A stretch of 64,000 nt of DNA. Origin: Flavobacteriaceae bacterium PS02337. GTDB taxonomy: Bacteria > Bacteroidota > Bacteroidia > Flavobacteriales > Flavobacteriaceae. The position numbers and the translations under genes are program-made. The DNA lies in NCBI GenBank assembly GCA_029959285.1, contig JASCOE010000015.1:1-64000 (forward strand). Direction: 5' to 3'. Below, in pieces: positions 24,915 to 33,808 of this stretch; position 1 is the first letter of the stretch, and the number at the start of each line of letters is the position of its first letter. The notes under the pieces were generated by a model. It searched no databases. It was given only the letters and a program-made list of their open reading frames with translations, and was not told the DNA's origin.

Positions 24915-26087
24915 ATGATTGAAGTAAAAGAAGCATTAGAAATCGTAGCAGCAAACAGCACTAATTTGTCAACAGAAAAGATTGCTGTCAAAAAAGCGCT
25001 TGGCTACGTATTGGCAGAAACAATTTATTCGCCAATTTCGATGCCTCCGTTTCGACAATCAGCAATGGATGGTTATGCTTTTATTCATTCAGAAAGATAT
25101 CAATATGATATTGTCGGAATTTCACAAGCTGGAGATCATTCCAATATAAAGCTAAAAGAAAACGAAGCGATTCGAATTTTTACAGGCGCTTATGTTCCAG
25201 ACAGCGCAGATACCGTTATCATGCAGGAACACGTAATGGCGAATGAAAATTCAATTTTAATTGCCACAAAACCTGAGCCTTTTACAAACGTTAGAAATAA
25301 AGGAGAACAAATTAATATTGAAGATGTTGTTTTTGATGCCAACACGGTAATTACACCAGCAGCAATCGGATTTTTAGCTTGTTTAGGAATTACTGAAATT
25401 ACTGTTTGTAAAAAACCGAAAGTAGCTGTTTTAGTGACAGGAAACGAATTAGTTGAACCTGGAAAAAAGCTTTCAAAAGGAAAAATTTACGAAAGCAATT
25501 CGGTAATGTTAGAAGCTGCTTTACAAACAATCGGAATAAAAAAGATTAAAGTTCATACCGTTAAAGACAATCTAAAAGCAACGCAAAAGGCTTTAAAAAC
25601 AATTCTGAAAAAAAATGATATCGTTTTGATTTCTGGCGGAATATCAGTTGGTGATTACGATTTTGTGAAAGAAGCATTATTGAAAAACGGAGTAGAAGAG
25701 CTTTTTTATAAAATCAATCAAAAGCCTGGAAAACCCATGTTTTTTGGATCTAAAAAAGATACTTTGGTTTTTGCATTGCCTGGAAATCCAGCTTCATCGT
25801 TAACTAATTTTTACATTTATGTATATCCCGCAGTTAGAAACAGAATGGGATTTTCTAATACACATTTGCCAAAAATTGTTCGTAAACTAAATAATGCAAT
25901 TGAAAATACAACTGGAAAAACATTGTTTTTAAAAGCTTTGTACGACGAAAAAAATGTAACAATTTTAGACGGTCAAAGTTCTGCAATGCTTAATTCTTTT
26001 GCTATCGCGAATGGTTTAGTAATTGTGCCGCAAGATACAGAAAACATAAAAAAAGGTCAATTGGTAACGATTTTACCGATTGATTGA
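24915..26087 (+). CDS. moeA: Molybdopterin molybdenumtransferase
   Basis: A 390-residue enzyme that inserts molybdate into adenylylated molybdopterin. MoeA marks include SAMDGYAF at about residue 52, the domain-III segment VLVTGNELVEPG, the MoCF-type motif ISGGISVGDYDFV, KPGKPMFFG and ALPGNPASS. Length is normal. It heads a plus-strand series of Moco genes running to moaA, and its promoter carries the regulatory sites seen at the nitrate and nitrite genes, which ties cofactor supply to nitrate assimilation. Confidence 0.96.
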   Translation: MIEVKEALEIVAANSTNLSTEKIAVKKALGYVLAETIYSPISMPPFRQSAMDGYAFIHSERYQYDIVGISQAGDHSNIKLKENEAIRIFTGAYVPDSADTVIMQEHVMANENSILIATKPEPFTNVRNKGEQINIEDVVFDANTVITPAAIGFLACLGITEITVCKKPKVAVLVTGNELVEPGKKLSKGKIYESNSVMLEAALQTIGIKKIKVHTVKDNLKATQKALKTILKKNDIVLISGGISVGDYDFVKEALLKNGVEELFYKINQKPGKPMFFGSKKDTLVFALPGNPASSLTNFYIYVYPAVRNRMGFSNTHLPKIVRKLNNAIENTTGKTLFLKALYDEKNVTILDGQSSAMLNSFAIANGLVIVPQDTENIKKGQLVTILPID

Positions 26088-26219
26088 TTTTTTTAGAAAA
26101 TAGATAAAAGAATAAAGAAAATTGAGATTTTATAGTGAATTATAAATAGCGCTGTATAAATAAAAACACACAGATAAAAACGATTCAACAGTTAACCAAA
26201 TAAACGATTCAACAAAAAA

Positions 26220-26966
26220 ATGACGCTATTAAGTTCCGAAAATATCCTATTATTCAGTTTTGCATTAATTGTAATTGCCTTTTTATATTCAAGCGTCGGA
26301 CACGGCGGAGCATCAGGATATTTGGCATTAATGAGCATTTTTGCTTTTCCGATTTCGGTTATGAAACCATCGGCATTGTTGTTGAATTTATTTGTATCAA
26401 GTATTTCGTTTGTGTTTTATTACAGAAATAATTATTTCAAGCCGAAACTCTTTTATCCGTTTGCAATTGCGTCGATTCCGGCGGCATTTATTGGTGGTTT
26501 TATAACTTTAGATAATGCGATTTATAAAATAATTTTAGGAATTGTACTGGTTTTTGCAGCGTTAAGATTGTTCGGAATATTTAATTTTAAAGAAAAAGAT
26601 GAAGTAAAAATAAACCTGCCATTTGCCTTAATAATCGGTTTCGCAATCGGATTATTATCAGGAATGTTAGGAATTGGCGGCGGAATCATTTTGAGTCCAA
26701 TTTTATTGTTTTTAGGATGGGCTTCAGTTAAAGAATCGGCAGCAATTTCGAGTTTATTCATATTTGTAAACTCCTTTGCAGGAATGTTAGGTTTCTTTTT
26801 AGCAGGAAAAACAATTCCAGTAGAAAGTTTTTACTTAGTTCCAATTGCAGTTGTAGGAGGAATGTTGGGCGGTTTTTATGGCAGCGGGAAATTCTCGAAT
26901 AGAACCTTAAAAATGGTTTTAGGAACAGTTATTTTAATGGCAAGCATAAAATTGATTTTTCCTTGA
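26220..26966 (+). CDS. TauE/SafE family anion permease
   Basis: A 248-residue membrane protein with 7-8 hydrophobic segments in two halves. Typical TauE/SafE features are SSVGHGGASGYLALM near residue 24 and GLLSGMLGIGGGIILSPIL near 146. Members export sulfite, sulfoacetate or related organic anions and some take part in other anion traffic. It is set within Moco genes; a role in molybdate or sulfur-anion balance is possible but not shown. Confidence 0.88.
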   Translation: MTLLSSENILLFSFALIVIAFLYSSVGHGGASGYLALMSIFAFPISVMKPSALLLNLFVSSISFVFYYRNNYFKPKLFYPFAIASIPAAFIGGFITLDNAIYKIILGIVLVFAALRLFGIFNFKEKDEVKINLPFALIIGFAIGLLSGMLGIGGGIILSPILLFLGWASVKESAAISSLFIFVNSFAGMLGFFLAGKTIPVESFYLVPIAVVGGMLGGFYGSGKFSNRTLKMVLGTVILMASIKLIFP

Positions 26967-26985
26967 AAATATTAAATTGGAATTA

Positions 26986-27109
26986 AACGCAAAGCACGCA
27001 AGGTTTTGTAAAAGCGATTTATAGAAATAGTAAAGTTAAGTTCGCAAAGCTTTGCGAACTTAATCTAAAAATACACTAAAGAATAAAAAAACTTAGCGCA
27101 CTTTGCGTT
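26986..27109. repeat. Palindromic repeat (AACGCAAAG ... CTTTGCGTT)
   Basis: Outer arms AACGCAAAG and CTTTGCGTT enclose a perfect 26-bp palindrome built on TAAGTTCGCAAAG at 27037-27062. A related element lies at 35301-35490. It lies between the permease and mobA and may form a transcript-stabilising hairpin. Confidence 0.8.
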
Positions 27110-27152
27110 AAATTTTTTCTCATTTCAACCTGAAACTTGAAACAAAAAAGAT

Positions 27153-27725
27153 ATGGAAACACTAACAGTATTTATTCTTTGCGGAGGAAAAAGCTCCCGA
27201 ATGCAGTCAGAAAAAGGATTGGTTTTGTTTCAAGAAAAACCATTTATTGAGCATATTATTCAAGCGATTTTACCGATTACAGATCAAATAAAATTGATTA
27301 CGGCATCAAAAGAATATGATTATTTGCAGTATGAAAAAATACCAGATTTAGTTTTAGATAAAGGTCCGCTAGGTGGAATTTACACAGCATTATCGCATTC
27401 TGAAACCGAATTCAATTTAATTTTAAGTTGTGATATTCCGTTAATTTCTACCGAATTATTACAGGAATTAATTTCAAAACATACCAAAGAAGCCGAAATT
27501 ACGGTTTTTGCTTCCGAAAGTAAAACACATCCTTTAATCGGAATTTATTCAAAAAGTATTGTTCCAATTATTAAAGAAGCAATCGAAGCGAACGAATTGA
27601 AAATGATGGATTTACTAGCGAAATTACCGCATCAAATTATCAATATAGAAGAAAGTGAAAATTTTCCTTTAACCAATATTAATTCGGCCGACGAATTAAA
27701 CGATCTGAATATCAATTTAATTTAA
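27153..27725 (+). CDS. mobA: Molybdenum cofactor guanylyltransferase
   Basis: A 190-residue nucleotidyltransferase that adds GMP to molybdopterin to form the bis-MGD precursor. The nucleotide-binding signature LCGGKSSRMQSEKG is at residues 9-22, the metal-binding Asp lies in LSCDIPLI, and KGPLGGIYTAL follows the family pattern. A DMSO-reductase-family enzyme such as the nitrate reductase at 35.5-39 kb needs this cofactor form. The next gene begins 6 bp downstream. Confidence 0.93.
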   Translation: METLTVFILCGGKSSRMQSEKGLVLFQEKPFIEHIIQAILPITDQIKLITASKEYDYLQYEKIPDLVLDKGPLGGIYTALSHSETEFNLILSCDIPLISTELLQELISKHTKEAEITVFASESKTHPLIGIYSKSIVPIIKEAIEANELKMMDLLAKLPHQIINIEESENFPLTNINSADELNDLNINLI

Positions 27726-27731
27726 AAGACT

Positions 27732-28520
27732 ATGCGAAATTTAAAAACACCAAAATTAACTGTTGTAGGCGCAGGTCCAGGCGATGTTGAATTGATTACT
27801 ATAAAAGCAATTAAAGCTTTAGAAAGTGCCGATGTAGTTTTGTACGATGCTCTAGTAAACGAAGAATTACTAGAATATGCATCAAATGCTGAAATTGTTT
27901 TTGTTGGAAAACGATTAGGTTGCCACGCTTACACACAAGATCAGATTAACGATTTGATTGTTTCGATGGCAAATATTCACGGACATGTGGTTCGTTTAAA
28001 AGGCGGTGATTCTTTCGTTTTTGGAAGAGGAAGTGAAGAAATCGATTATGCTGTAAAATTTGGATTAGAAACTGCTGTTGTTCCAGGAATTTCGTCTGCT
28101 TTGGGCGTTCCAGCTTCGGCAGGAATTAGTTTGACACAACGTAAAATTGCAGAAAGTTTTTGGGTAATTACGGGAACAACCTCGGATCATAAATTGTCTA
28201 AAGATGTTCATTTGGCTTCACAATCGGCTGCAACGGTGGTTATTTTGATGGGAATGCATAAATTAAATGAAATCATTTCAATTTATCAGGAAAACAGAAA
28301 TGACGATCTTCCAATTGCAATTATTCAAAATGGAACCAAAAATTCAGAACAAAAAGTAATTGGAACTATAAACACAATTACTAAATTGGTATCCGAAAAG
28401 AAAATTTCGTCGCCGGCAATAATTGTGATTGGCGAAGTAGTAAAAAATACGTCTAAATTAACAGAGTATTTTCAAGAACATTTTGATGACGAATTTATTT
28501 TCCAAAATTTAAATTTATAA
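27732..28520 (+). CDS. cobA: Uroporphyrinogen-III C-methyltransferase
   Basis: A 262-residue SAM-dependent methyltransferase (SUMT) that makes precorrin-2 for siroheme or B12. Marks are the N-terminal VVGAGPGDVELITIKA, VRLKGGDSFVFGRGSEE, VPGISSALGVPASAGI and ILMGMHKL. No fused CysG-type dehydrogenase/ferrochelatase is present, so another protein must finish siroheme. The siroheme user in this window is NirB. Placement in the Moco operon co-ordinates the cofactors of both nitrate and nitrite reductases. Confidence 0.95.
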   Translation: MRNLKTPKLTVVGAGPGDVELITIKAIKALESADVVLYDALVNEELLEYASNAEIVFVGKRLGCHAYTQDQINDLIVSMANIHGHVVRLKGGDSFVFGRGSEEIDYAVKFGLETAVVPGISSALGVPASAGISLTQRKIAESFWVITGTTSDHKLSKDVHLASQSAATVVILMGMHKLNEIISIYQENRNDDLPIAIIQNGTKNSEQKVIGTINTITKLVSEKKISSPAIIVIGEVVKNTSKLTEYFQEHFDDEFIFQNLNL

Positions 28521-28522
28521 AA

Positions 28523-28762
28523 ATGATTGAAGTTAAATATTTTGGAGCTGTCGCTGAAAAAACAAAATGCGAATTCGAAAAATTATCTTTTTCAGAAGAA
28601 TTATCGTTGCAAAAATTATTGCAGGATTTAAACGAAAAATATGAATTCGAATCGTTGACTTTTAGCGTTGCAGTAAATCAAAAAATAGTTTCAAAAGTTT
28701 CAGATTACACTTTACAAACAACTGATATTGTAGCGTTATTGCCGCCATTTGCTGGAGGTTAA
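28523..28762 (+). CDS. moaD: Molybdopterin synthase sulfur carrier subunit
   Basis: A 79-residue ubiquitin-fold protein ending in the required Gly-Gly (PPFAGG), which is adenylylated by MoeB and then thiocarboxylated to supply the dithiolene sulfurs of molybdopterin. It begins 2 bp after cobA and is followed after 10 bp by its activating enzyme. Confidence 0.92.
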   Translation: MIEVKYFGAVAEKTKCEFEKLSFSEELSLQKLLQDLNEKYEFESLTFSVAVNQKIVSKVSDYTLQTTDIVALLPPFAGG

Positions 28763-28772
28763 TTAAAAGATA

Positions 28773-29849
28773 ATGAAAGAATCAACACGATATAACCGAC
28801 AAATTATTCTTCCCGAAATAGGAGAGGAAGGTCAGCTTAAATTAGCGAAATCGAAAGTTTTGGTAATTGGAGCAGGCGGTTTGGGCGCAGCAGTTTTGCC
28901 TTATTTGGCTGCGGCTGGTGTTGGCGAAATCGGAATTGTTGATGATGACGCAATCGAAATTTCGAATCTGCATCGTCAGGTTATTTATAAAACTTCTGCC
29001 GTTGGAAAATCAAAAGCTGAAGAAGCTAAATTGATGATTTCAGAATTAAATCCAGAAATAAAAGTCAATGCTTTTTCTGAAAAATTATCTGGAAAAAATG
29101 CTCTTTCATTATTTGAAAAATATGATATTATTGTTGACGCAACAGACAATATCTCAATTAAATATTTAATAAACGATGCTTGTTTGGTAACCAATAAACC
29201 AATGGTTTACGGATCTATTTTTAGATTTCAAGGACAGGTATCGGTTTTTAATTTTCAAAACGGACCAACATATAGATGTTTGTATCCAGATGAAAATTCG
29301 AATGCTTTAAATTGTGAAGATGCTGGCGTAATCGGAGTTTCGGTTGGAATTATTGGGATGCTTCAAGCTAATGAAGTCATAAAAATAATTCTTGGAATTG
29401 GTGAAGTTTTAAACGGAAAAATATTGGTTTACAATATTTTGAACAACGAACAACAGAAATATGATTTTGACAAGAATTCAAATCTTACGATAACAAAAGA
29501 AGATTTTGAAGAAAAATACATTTCACATGAAAATCAAATTCAAGAAATAAATTTTGATGCAATTTTAAATGAAATTGATAATGAAGAAGTTTTGTTTTTA
29601 GATGTTAGAAATAGAGACGAATCTCCTAAAATCAATTTAAAAAGTCAAATTCAGATTCCGTTAATGCATTTAGAAACTGAAATTGAAAAACTGAATAAAA
29701 ATCAAACCATTTATATTTTTTGCCAATCGGGAATTCGAAGTAAAATCGCATCAGAATTGCTTCAAAAACATCAATTTAAAAATATAAAAAGTATTGCTGG
29801 CGGCGCTTTGGCCATGAAAAATTTATTGAAAGAGAAAACGACTATTTAA
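28773..29849 (+). CDS. moeB: MoaD adenylyltransferase with C-terminal rhodanese domain (MoeB/ThiF family)
   Basis: A 358-residue E1-like enzyme that activates the MoaD C-terminus with ATP. The N-terminal ~240 residues hold the nucleotide loop VIGAGGLGAAVLPYLAAAGVG, the arginine finger region NLHRQVIY and the catalytic-type Cys in LNCEDAGVIG. The C-terminal ~90 residues are a rhodanese domain with intact Cys in CQSGIRS, so the activation and sulfur-donor steps are on one chain. The usual zinc-binding CxxC pairs of MoeB are incomplete: TYRC stands where CYRC is expected, and no second pair is seen. Confidence 0.9.
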   Translation: MKESTRYNRQIILPEIGEEGQLKLAKSKVLVIGAGGLGAAVLPYLAAAGVGEIGIVDDDAIEISNLHRQVIYKTSAVGKSKAEEAKLMISELNPEIKVNAFSEKLSGKNALSLFEKYDIIVDATDNISIKYLINDACLVTNKPMVYGSIFRFQGQVSVFNFQNGPTYRCLYPDENSNALNCEDAGVIGVSVGIIGMLQANEVIKIILGIGEVLNGKILVYNILNNEQQKYDFDKNSNLTITKEDFEEKYISHENQIQEINFDAILNEIDNEEVLFLDVRNRDESPKINLKSQIQIPLMHLETEIEKLNKNQTIYIFCQSGIRSKIASELLQKHQFKNIKSIAGGALAMKNLLKEKTTI

Positions 29850-29868
29850 TTTTTAACAATTTAGGATT

Positions 29869-30222
29869 ATGAAAAAAATATTGCTGGGTTTGTTTTTTTG
29901 TTTCTGTTTTAATCAATTTGTTTTTTCTCAACAGCATGTCGATGCTACAGGCGAAACAGAACTTTATGAAGCTTATGATAAATCAGATAAAGAATTGAAT
30001 AAAGTTTATAATCAGCTAAAAAAGAAATTAGGAACAAAAGACCAGGCAGCTTTAGTTGCTGCTCAAAAAGACTGGATAAAGTTTCGAGATTCAAATTGTA
30101 AATTTAAATCCTATCCAGAAGGATACGGTGGTGTTATAGGAAATAAAATGTATGCAGATTGCAGAATGCAGCTGACTTTAGCTAGAACTAAAGAATTGAA
30201 AAGTTTGTTGAAAGGTTTTTAA
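29869..30222 (+). CDS. LprI/DUF1311-family small exported protein
   Basis: A 117-residue protein with a Sec signal (LLGLFFCFCFNQFVFSQ) and a DUF1311-type helical domain with two cysteines (SNCKFKS, YADCRMQLT) that likely form a disulfide. The family includes the lysozyme-inhibitor protein LprI; most members are of unknown function. It lies 19 bp after moeB within the Moco gene series without a clear link to it. Confidence 0.82.
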   Translation: MKKILLGLFFCFCFNQFVFSQQHVDATGETELYEAYDKSDKELNKVYNQLKKKLGTKDQAALVAAQKDWIKFRDSNCKFKSYPEGYGGVIGNKMYADCRMQLTLARTKELKSLLKGF

Positions 30223-30280
30223 AGTTCTTAATAAGAATTTGAGATAATTTTATAGTCGTGGATTAAAGATTATAAGTTAG

Positions 30281-30351
30281 CTTGTCTCCCTGAGCGAAGT
30301 CGAAGGGCGCGCCAATTGGAATCGGGCTTCGACTCCGCTCAGCCTGACAAG
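30281..30351. repeat. Palindromic repeat (CTGAGCGAAGTCGAAG family)
   Basis: Arms from 30281 (CTTGTCTCCCTGAGCGAAGT) and ending at 30351 (CTCAGCCTGACAAG) form a slightly imperfect long hairpin of the same family as 15113-15215. It sits between the DUF1311 gene and moaE. Confidence 0.85.
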
Positions 30352-30408
30352 TTGGATGTAAAAATCATTTTAATCCTTTTAATCTGTGGCTATTAAAAAA
30401 CATAAAAA

Positions 30409-30840
30409 ATGAGTAAAAATGTATTTGTAGAAGGACCAATTGCTCCTGAATTTATAGCCGAATCGATTGCAAAACATCAGTCGAAACATACAATTGGCGC
30501 GCATAATATTTTTTTAGGACAAGTTCGTGCCGATGTCATTCACTATAATACTGTCGTAGCAATTGATTATTCGGCTTATACAGACATGGCGAACGAAGCT
30601 TTGCACGCAATTAGAGAAAAAGCTTTCAATAAATTCGATTTGACCTGTATGCACATTTATCACAGTTTAGGCGTTGTAAAAGCAGGCGAAATCTGTTTGT
30701 TTGTCTTTGTTTCGGCAACACGCCGCAAACAAGTTTATGAAGCAACAGAAGCTATTGTAAACTGGATTAAAACAGATGTACCGATTTTTGGAAAAGAAAT
30801 GTTTGAAAACGATACATTCACTTGGAAACAAAATAGTTAA
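30409..30840 (+). CDS. moaE: Molybdopterin synthase catalytic subunit
   Basis: A 143-residue large subunit of molybdopterin synthase, which with MoaD converts cyclic pyranopterin monophosphate to molybdopterin. The MoaE pattern is visible in GAHNIFLGQVRAD, AIDYSAYTDMAN, CMHIYHSLGVVKAGE and ATRRKQVYEATEAIVNWIKTD, read in short pieces, with the conserved Lys in VPIFGKEMF. It is 8 bp from moaCB. Confidence 0.94.
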   Translation: MSKNVFVEGPIAPEFIAESIAKHQSKHTIGAHNIFLGQVRADVIHYNTVVAIDYSAYTDMANEALHAIREKAFNKFDLTCMHIYHSLGVVKAGEICLFVFVSATRRKQVYEATEAIVNWIKTDVPIFGKEMFENDTFTWKQNS

Positions 30841-30848
30841 AAAATAAA

Positions 30849-31763
30849 ATGGTAGATATTACCCATAAAATAAGCACATTAAGAGTCGCAACTGCAACCG
30901 CAATCGTAAAAGTCAGTAGACAAGAAACAATTGATGCGATTGTAAATAACCTTGTGCCAAAAGGAAACGTATTCGAAATGGCAAAAACTGCCGGATTATT
31001 TGCGGTAAAAAACACGCATTTATCGATTCCGGATTGTCATCCACTTCCTATTGAATATACTGCTGTTGAATATAATATTGAAGGTTTAGAAATTCATATC
31101 ATTTTTAAAGTAAAAACCGTTTACAAAACCGGAGTTGAGGTAGAAGCCATGCACGGCGCATCAATCGTAGCATTGACAATGTACGATATGTTAAAACCGA
31201 TAGATAAAGAAATCGAAATTTCGACCATTAAATTAATCAACAAAGAAGGCGGAAAATCGTCTTTTAAAAATAAATTCTCGAACGTAATTAGAGCAGCAGT
31301 TTTTGTTTGTTCTGATTCGATTTTTGCGGGAGAAAAAGAAGATCGTTCTGGAAAAATTATTGTAGAAAAATTACATTCATACGGAGTTGAAACTTCTCAT
31401 TATGAAATTATTCCAGACGAATTGGATATCATTCAAGAAAAAACAAAAGCTTTCGCGAAAGAAAATCAGCTAGTTATTTTTACGGGCGGAACGGGATTGT
31501 CTCCAAGAGATGTTACGCCAGAAGCTTTAGCACCATTATTAGAAAGCAGAATTCCAGGAATCGAAGAAGCAATTCGCAATTACGGACAGCAAAGAATGCC
31601 TTATGCAATGCTTTCTAGAACAGTTGCTGGAACTTTAGGAAAAACTGTAGTTTTAGCTTTACCTGGTTCAACAAATGGCGCGAGAGAATCTATGGATGCT
31701 GTTTTTCCGCATTTACTGCACGTTTTTCATATTTTAAAAGGAAAAAATCATGATAGCCTCTAA
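30849..31763 (+). CDS. moaCB: Bifunctional MoaC/MoaB fusion
   Basis: A 304-residue two-domain Moco enzyme. Residues ~1-150 are MoaC (cyclic pyranopterin monophosphate synthase), with DCHPLPI and MHGASIVALTMYDMLKP. Residues ~155-304 are a MogA/MoaB-type molybdopterin adenylyltransferase with VCSDSIFAGEKEDRSG and the TGGTGLSPRDVTPEAL loop. The fusion links the second and fourth steps of the pathway. The stop codon overlaps moaA by 14 bp, implying translational coupling. Confidence 0.94.
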   Translation: MVDITHKISTLRVATATAIVKVSRQETIDAIVNNLVPKGNVFEMAKTAGLFAVKNTHLSIPDCHPLPIEYTAVEYNIEGLEIHIIFKVKTVYKTGVEVEAMHGASIVALTMYDMLKPIDKEIEISTIKLINKEGGKSSFKNKFSNVIRAAVFVCSDSIFAGEKEDRSGKIIVEKLHSYGVETSHYEIIPDELDIIQEKTKAFAKENQLVIFTGGTGLSPRDVTPEALAPLLESRIPGIEEAIRNYGQQRMPYAMLSRTVAGTLGKTVVLALPGSTNGARESMDAVFPHLLHVFHILKGKNHDSL

Positions 31764-32757
31764 CACTATTTTGACGGATGGTTTTGGGCGCAAACACAAT
31801 TATCTGCGCATTTCGCTGCTTGAAAAATGCAATCTGCGTTGTACGTATTGCATGCCAGCCGACGGAATTGCGCTTTCTCCAAAAGCAAGTCTAATGACTG
31901 CCGAAGAGATTTTTGCAATTGCCCAGACTTTCGTAAAAAATGGTGTTGATAAAATAAGATTAACTGGCGGCGAGCCTTTACTAAGAAAAGATTTTCCTGA
32001 AATAGTTTCTAAATTATCCGATTTAAACATTTCTCTTTCTATAACCACAAACGGAATTTTAATTGATCGTCATATTGAGGTTTTAAAGCAATTTGAAGTA
32101 AAAAAAATCAATTTGAGTTTAGATACTTTGGTTTCATCAAAATTTCATTCTATAACGCTTAGAAATCAGTTTGAGAAAGTAATTGATAATCTGCATTTGC
32201 TTTTAAATAATGATTTTGAAGTAAAAGTAAATGTTGTTTTGATGAAAGGTTTTAATGATAATGAAATTGTCGATTTTGTAAAACTGACACAATTTCTGCC
32301 AATTTCTGTACGATTTATTGAGTTTATGCCTTTCGCTGGAAATGAGTGGGATAGAAGTAAAATGGTTTCACAGAAAGAGATTTTATCTTTGGTTGAAAAT
32401 GTTTTTCCTTCAAATGAAATTCAAAAATTAGAAGACGAAAAAAACTTCACTGCAAGAACATATAAAATAAAGAATTTTCAAGGTAATTTCGGAATCATAA
32501 GTTCTATTACAAATCCGTTTTGTGACAGCTGTAATAGAATCCGCTTGACGGCTGACGGAAAAATAAAAAATTGTCTTTTCTCTAATTCCGAAACCGATTT
32601 ATTGACGGCTTTTAGAAATGGCGAATCGATTACAGATTTAATTTCAGAATCCATTCAAAATAAAAAGAAAGTTCGTTCGGGAATGGTAAGTGTTTCTGAA
32701 ATGGATGATCCAAAAAAACATTTTGATAATCGTAGTATGATTGCGATTGGAGGATAA
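31750..32757 (+). CDS. moaA: GTP 3',8-cyclase
   Basis: A 335-residue radical-SAM enzyme that opens Moco synthesis from GTP. The SAM cluster motif is Cys27-x3-Cys31-x2-Cys34 (CNLRCTYC). The C-terminal substrate-binding cluster is CDSCNRIRLTADGKIKNC (CxxC-x13-C). The protein ends in Gly-Gly, as active MoaA does. It is the last gene of the plus-strand Moco series. Confidence 0.96.
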   Translation: MIASNTILTDGFGRKHNYLRISLLEKCNLRCTYCMPADGIALSPKASLMTAEEIFAIAQTFVKNGVDKIRLTGGEPLLRKDFPEIVSKLSDLNISLSITTNGILIDRHIEVLKQFEVKKINLSLDTLVSSKFHSITLRNQFEKVIDNLHLLLNNDFEVKVNVVLMKGFNDNEIVDFVKLTQFLPISVRFIEFMPFAGNEWDRSKMVSQKEILSLVENVFPSNEIQKLEDEKNFTARTYKIKNFQGNFGIISSITNPFCDSCNRIRLTADGKIKNCLFSNSETDLLTAFRNGESITDLISESIQNKKKVRSGMVSVSEMDDPKKHFDNRSMIAIGG

Positions 32758-32830
32758 TTATTAATTGTGAATGGTTAATTGTAAATGTGTTGCTTTATAA
32801 ATAATTTAGCTTCTTTTGAGCACATAACGA

Positions 32831-32949
32831 TTGTCAGGCTGAGCGAAGTCGAAGCTTTTCGCACAGCATGTCCTTGCGAGGAACGAAGCAATCTCACTAT
32901 CCTGAGCAACACAACTTATTTATTAGTGCGGTTGCTTCGTTCCTCGCAA
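32831..32949. repeat. Half element plus palindromic repeat (TTGCGAGGAACGAAGCAA)
   Basis: A lone left arm of the TGTCAGGCTGAGCGAAGTCG family (32831-32855) is followed by a hairpin with perfect 18-bp arms (32874-32891 and 32932-32949). The latter shares the 'gaggaacga' core with 48983-49084 and 58184-58295. It lies between convergent moaA and the H1-like gene. Confidence 0.85.
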
Positions 32950-33001
32950 TGACTTTTGCAACGAAAAAAAGGCTCAACTTTCGTCAAAACTTTCTTCGAT
33001 A

Positions 33002-33661
33002 TTATTTTTTCTTTTTAGCTTTTGCTTTTTTCAACGCTTTCGCTTTGTTTTCAGCAATTTTTTTAGCTTTGGCTTTTTCTTTTGCCTTTTTAGCTTTTTC
33101 TTTTTTCTTGGCAGCTGCTTTGAGTTTTGCTTTTTTCGCTTTCTCTAATTTTTTAATAACAGCTTTAATCGCTTTTTCTCTTTTCTTTTCTTTCTCTTTT
33201 TTTGCTTTAAGTTTAGCTTTAAGCTTTGATTTTATATCGTTTTTTTTACCAATTTTTTCAATAGTCAAAGCAGGTTTTTCTTTTTCAAAAGGTACTGGAA
33301 TATCATTGGTTTGAATTTCGACAATTTCAGAAACAATCGCTTCTTTTTTAGCTGGCGTTGTAGTCGCTTTTTTTACAGTCGCTCTTGGCGCTCCTTTTGA
33401 AGCAGCTCTTACTGGTGTTTTTGCAACAGGTTTAACAGTTGCCGCTGGAGCTTTTGCTGCTGTCGTTCTCGCTGCTGTAGTTTTTGTTGCCGTTGTTTTA
33501 GTAGCTGTGGTTTTTGCAGCTGGTGCTTTTGTAGCAGTTCTTGTTGTTCTTTTAACCGTTGCTTTTGCTTCTGGTTGAACTTCTGTAGTTGTTTCTACGG
33601 CTGTTTCTGCTGGAATATCTGTATTATTTACAGCAGGAGTACTTGGATTTCGTTTTATCAT
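33002..33661 (-). CDS. Lys/Ala-rich histone H1-like basic protein
   Basis: About 219 residues from the start at 33661 (MIKRNPSTPAV); the longer frame adds an unlikely N-terminus. Residues ~35-105 are Thr/Ala/Lys repeats of the KTTATKTTA type, followed by a short acidic linker (about 106-135). A strongly basic helical tail (about 138-219) is rich in KAKKEKEK and ends in KKKK. Composition is that of bacterial H1/Hc1-like or topoisomerase-tail proteins that bind DNA non-specifically. No enzyme domain is present. A role in nucleoid organisation is a guess from composition alone. Confidence 0.75.
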   Translation of the reverse strand: MIKRNPSTPAVNNTDIPAETAVETTTEVQPEAKATVKRTTRTATKAPAAKTTATKTTATKTTAARTTAAKAPAATVKPVAKTPVRAASKGAPRATVKKATTTPAKKEAIVSEIVEIQTNDIPVPFEKEKPALTIEKIGKKNDIKSKLKAKLKAKKEKEKKREKAIKAVIKKLEKAKKAKLKAAAKKKEKAKKAKEKAKAKKIAENKAKALKKAKAKKKK

Positions 33662-33808
33662 AACTGTATTTTTTGTTGAGTAAAATAGCTTGATTCTAAG
33701 AAAATTAAATCGCATTTGAGGTATAATGCTTTATTGCTGATTCTTAGCTAAGTTAAATATACACATTTTTTTTAAAATACATGATTACTAAGTTTTTACT
33801 AAATGATA

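Noticed and set aside
32868-33314. Phe/Leu/Ala-rich 148-codon frame on the plus strand
   Set aside because: It is the antisense of the Lys/Ala-rich H1-like gene. Its hydrophobic composition is the mirror of AAA/GCT codons, and it also runs through a palindromic repeat.
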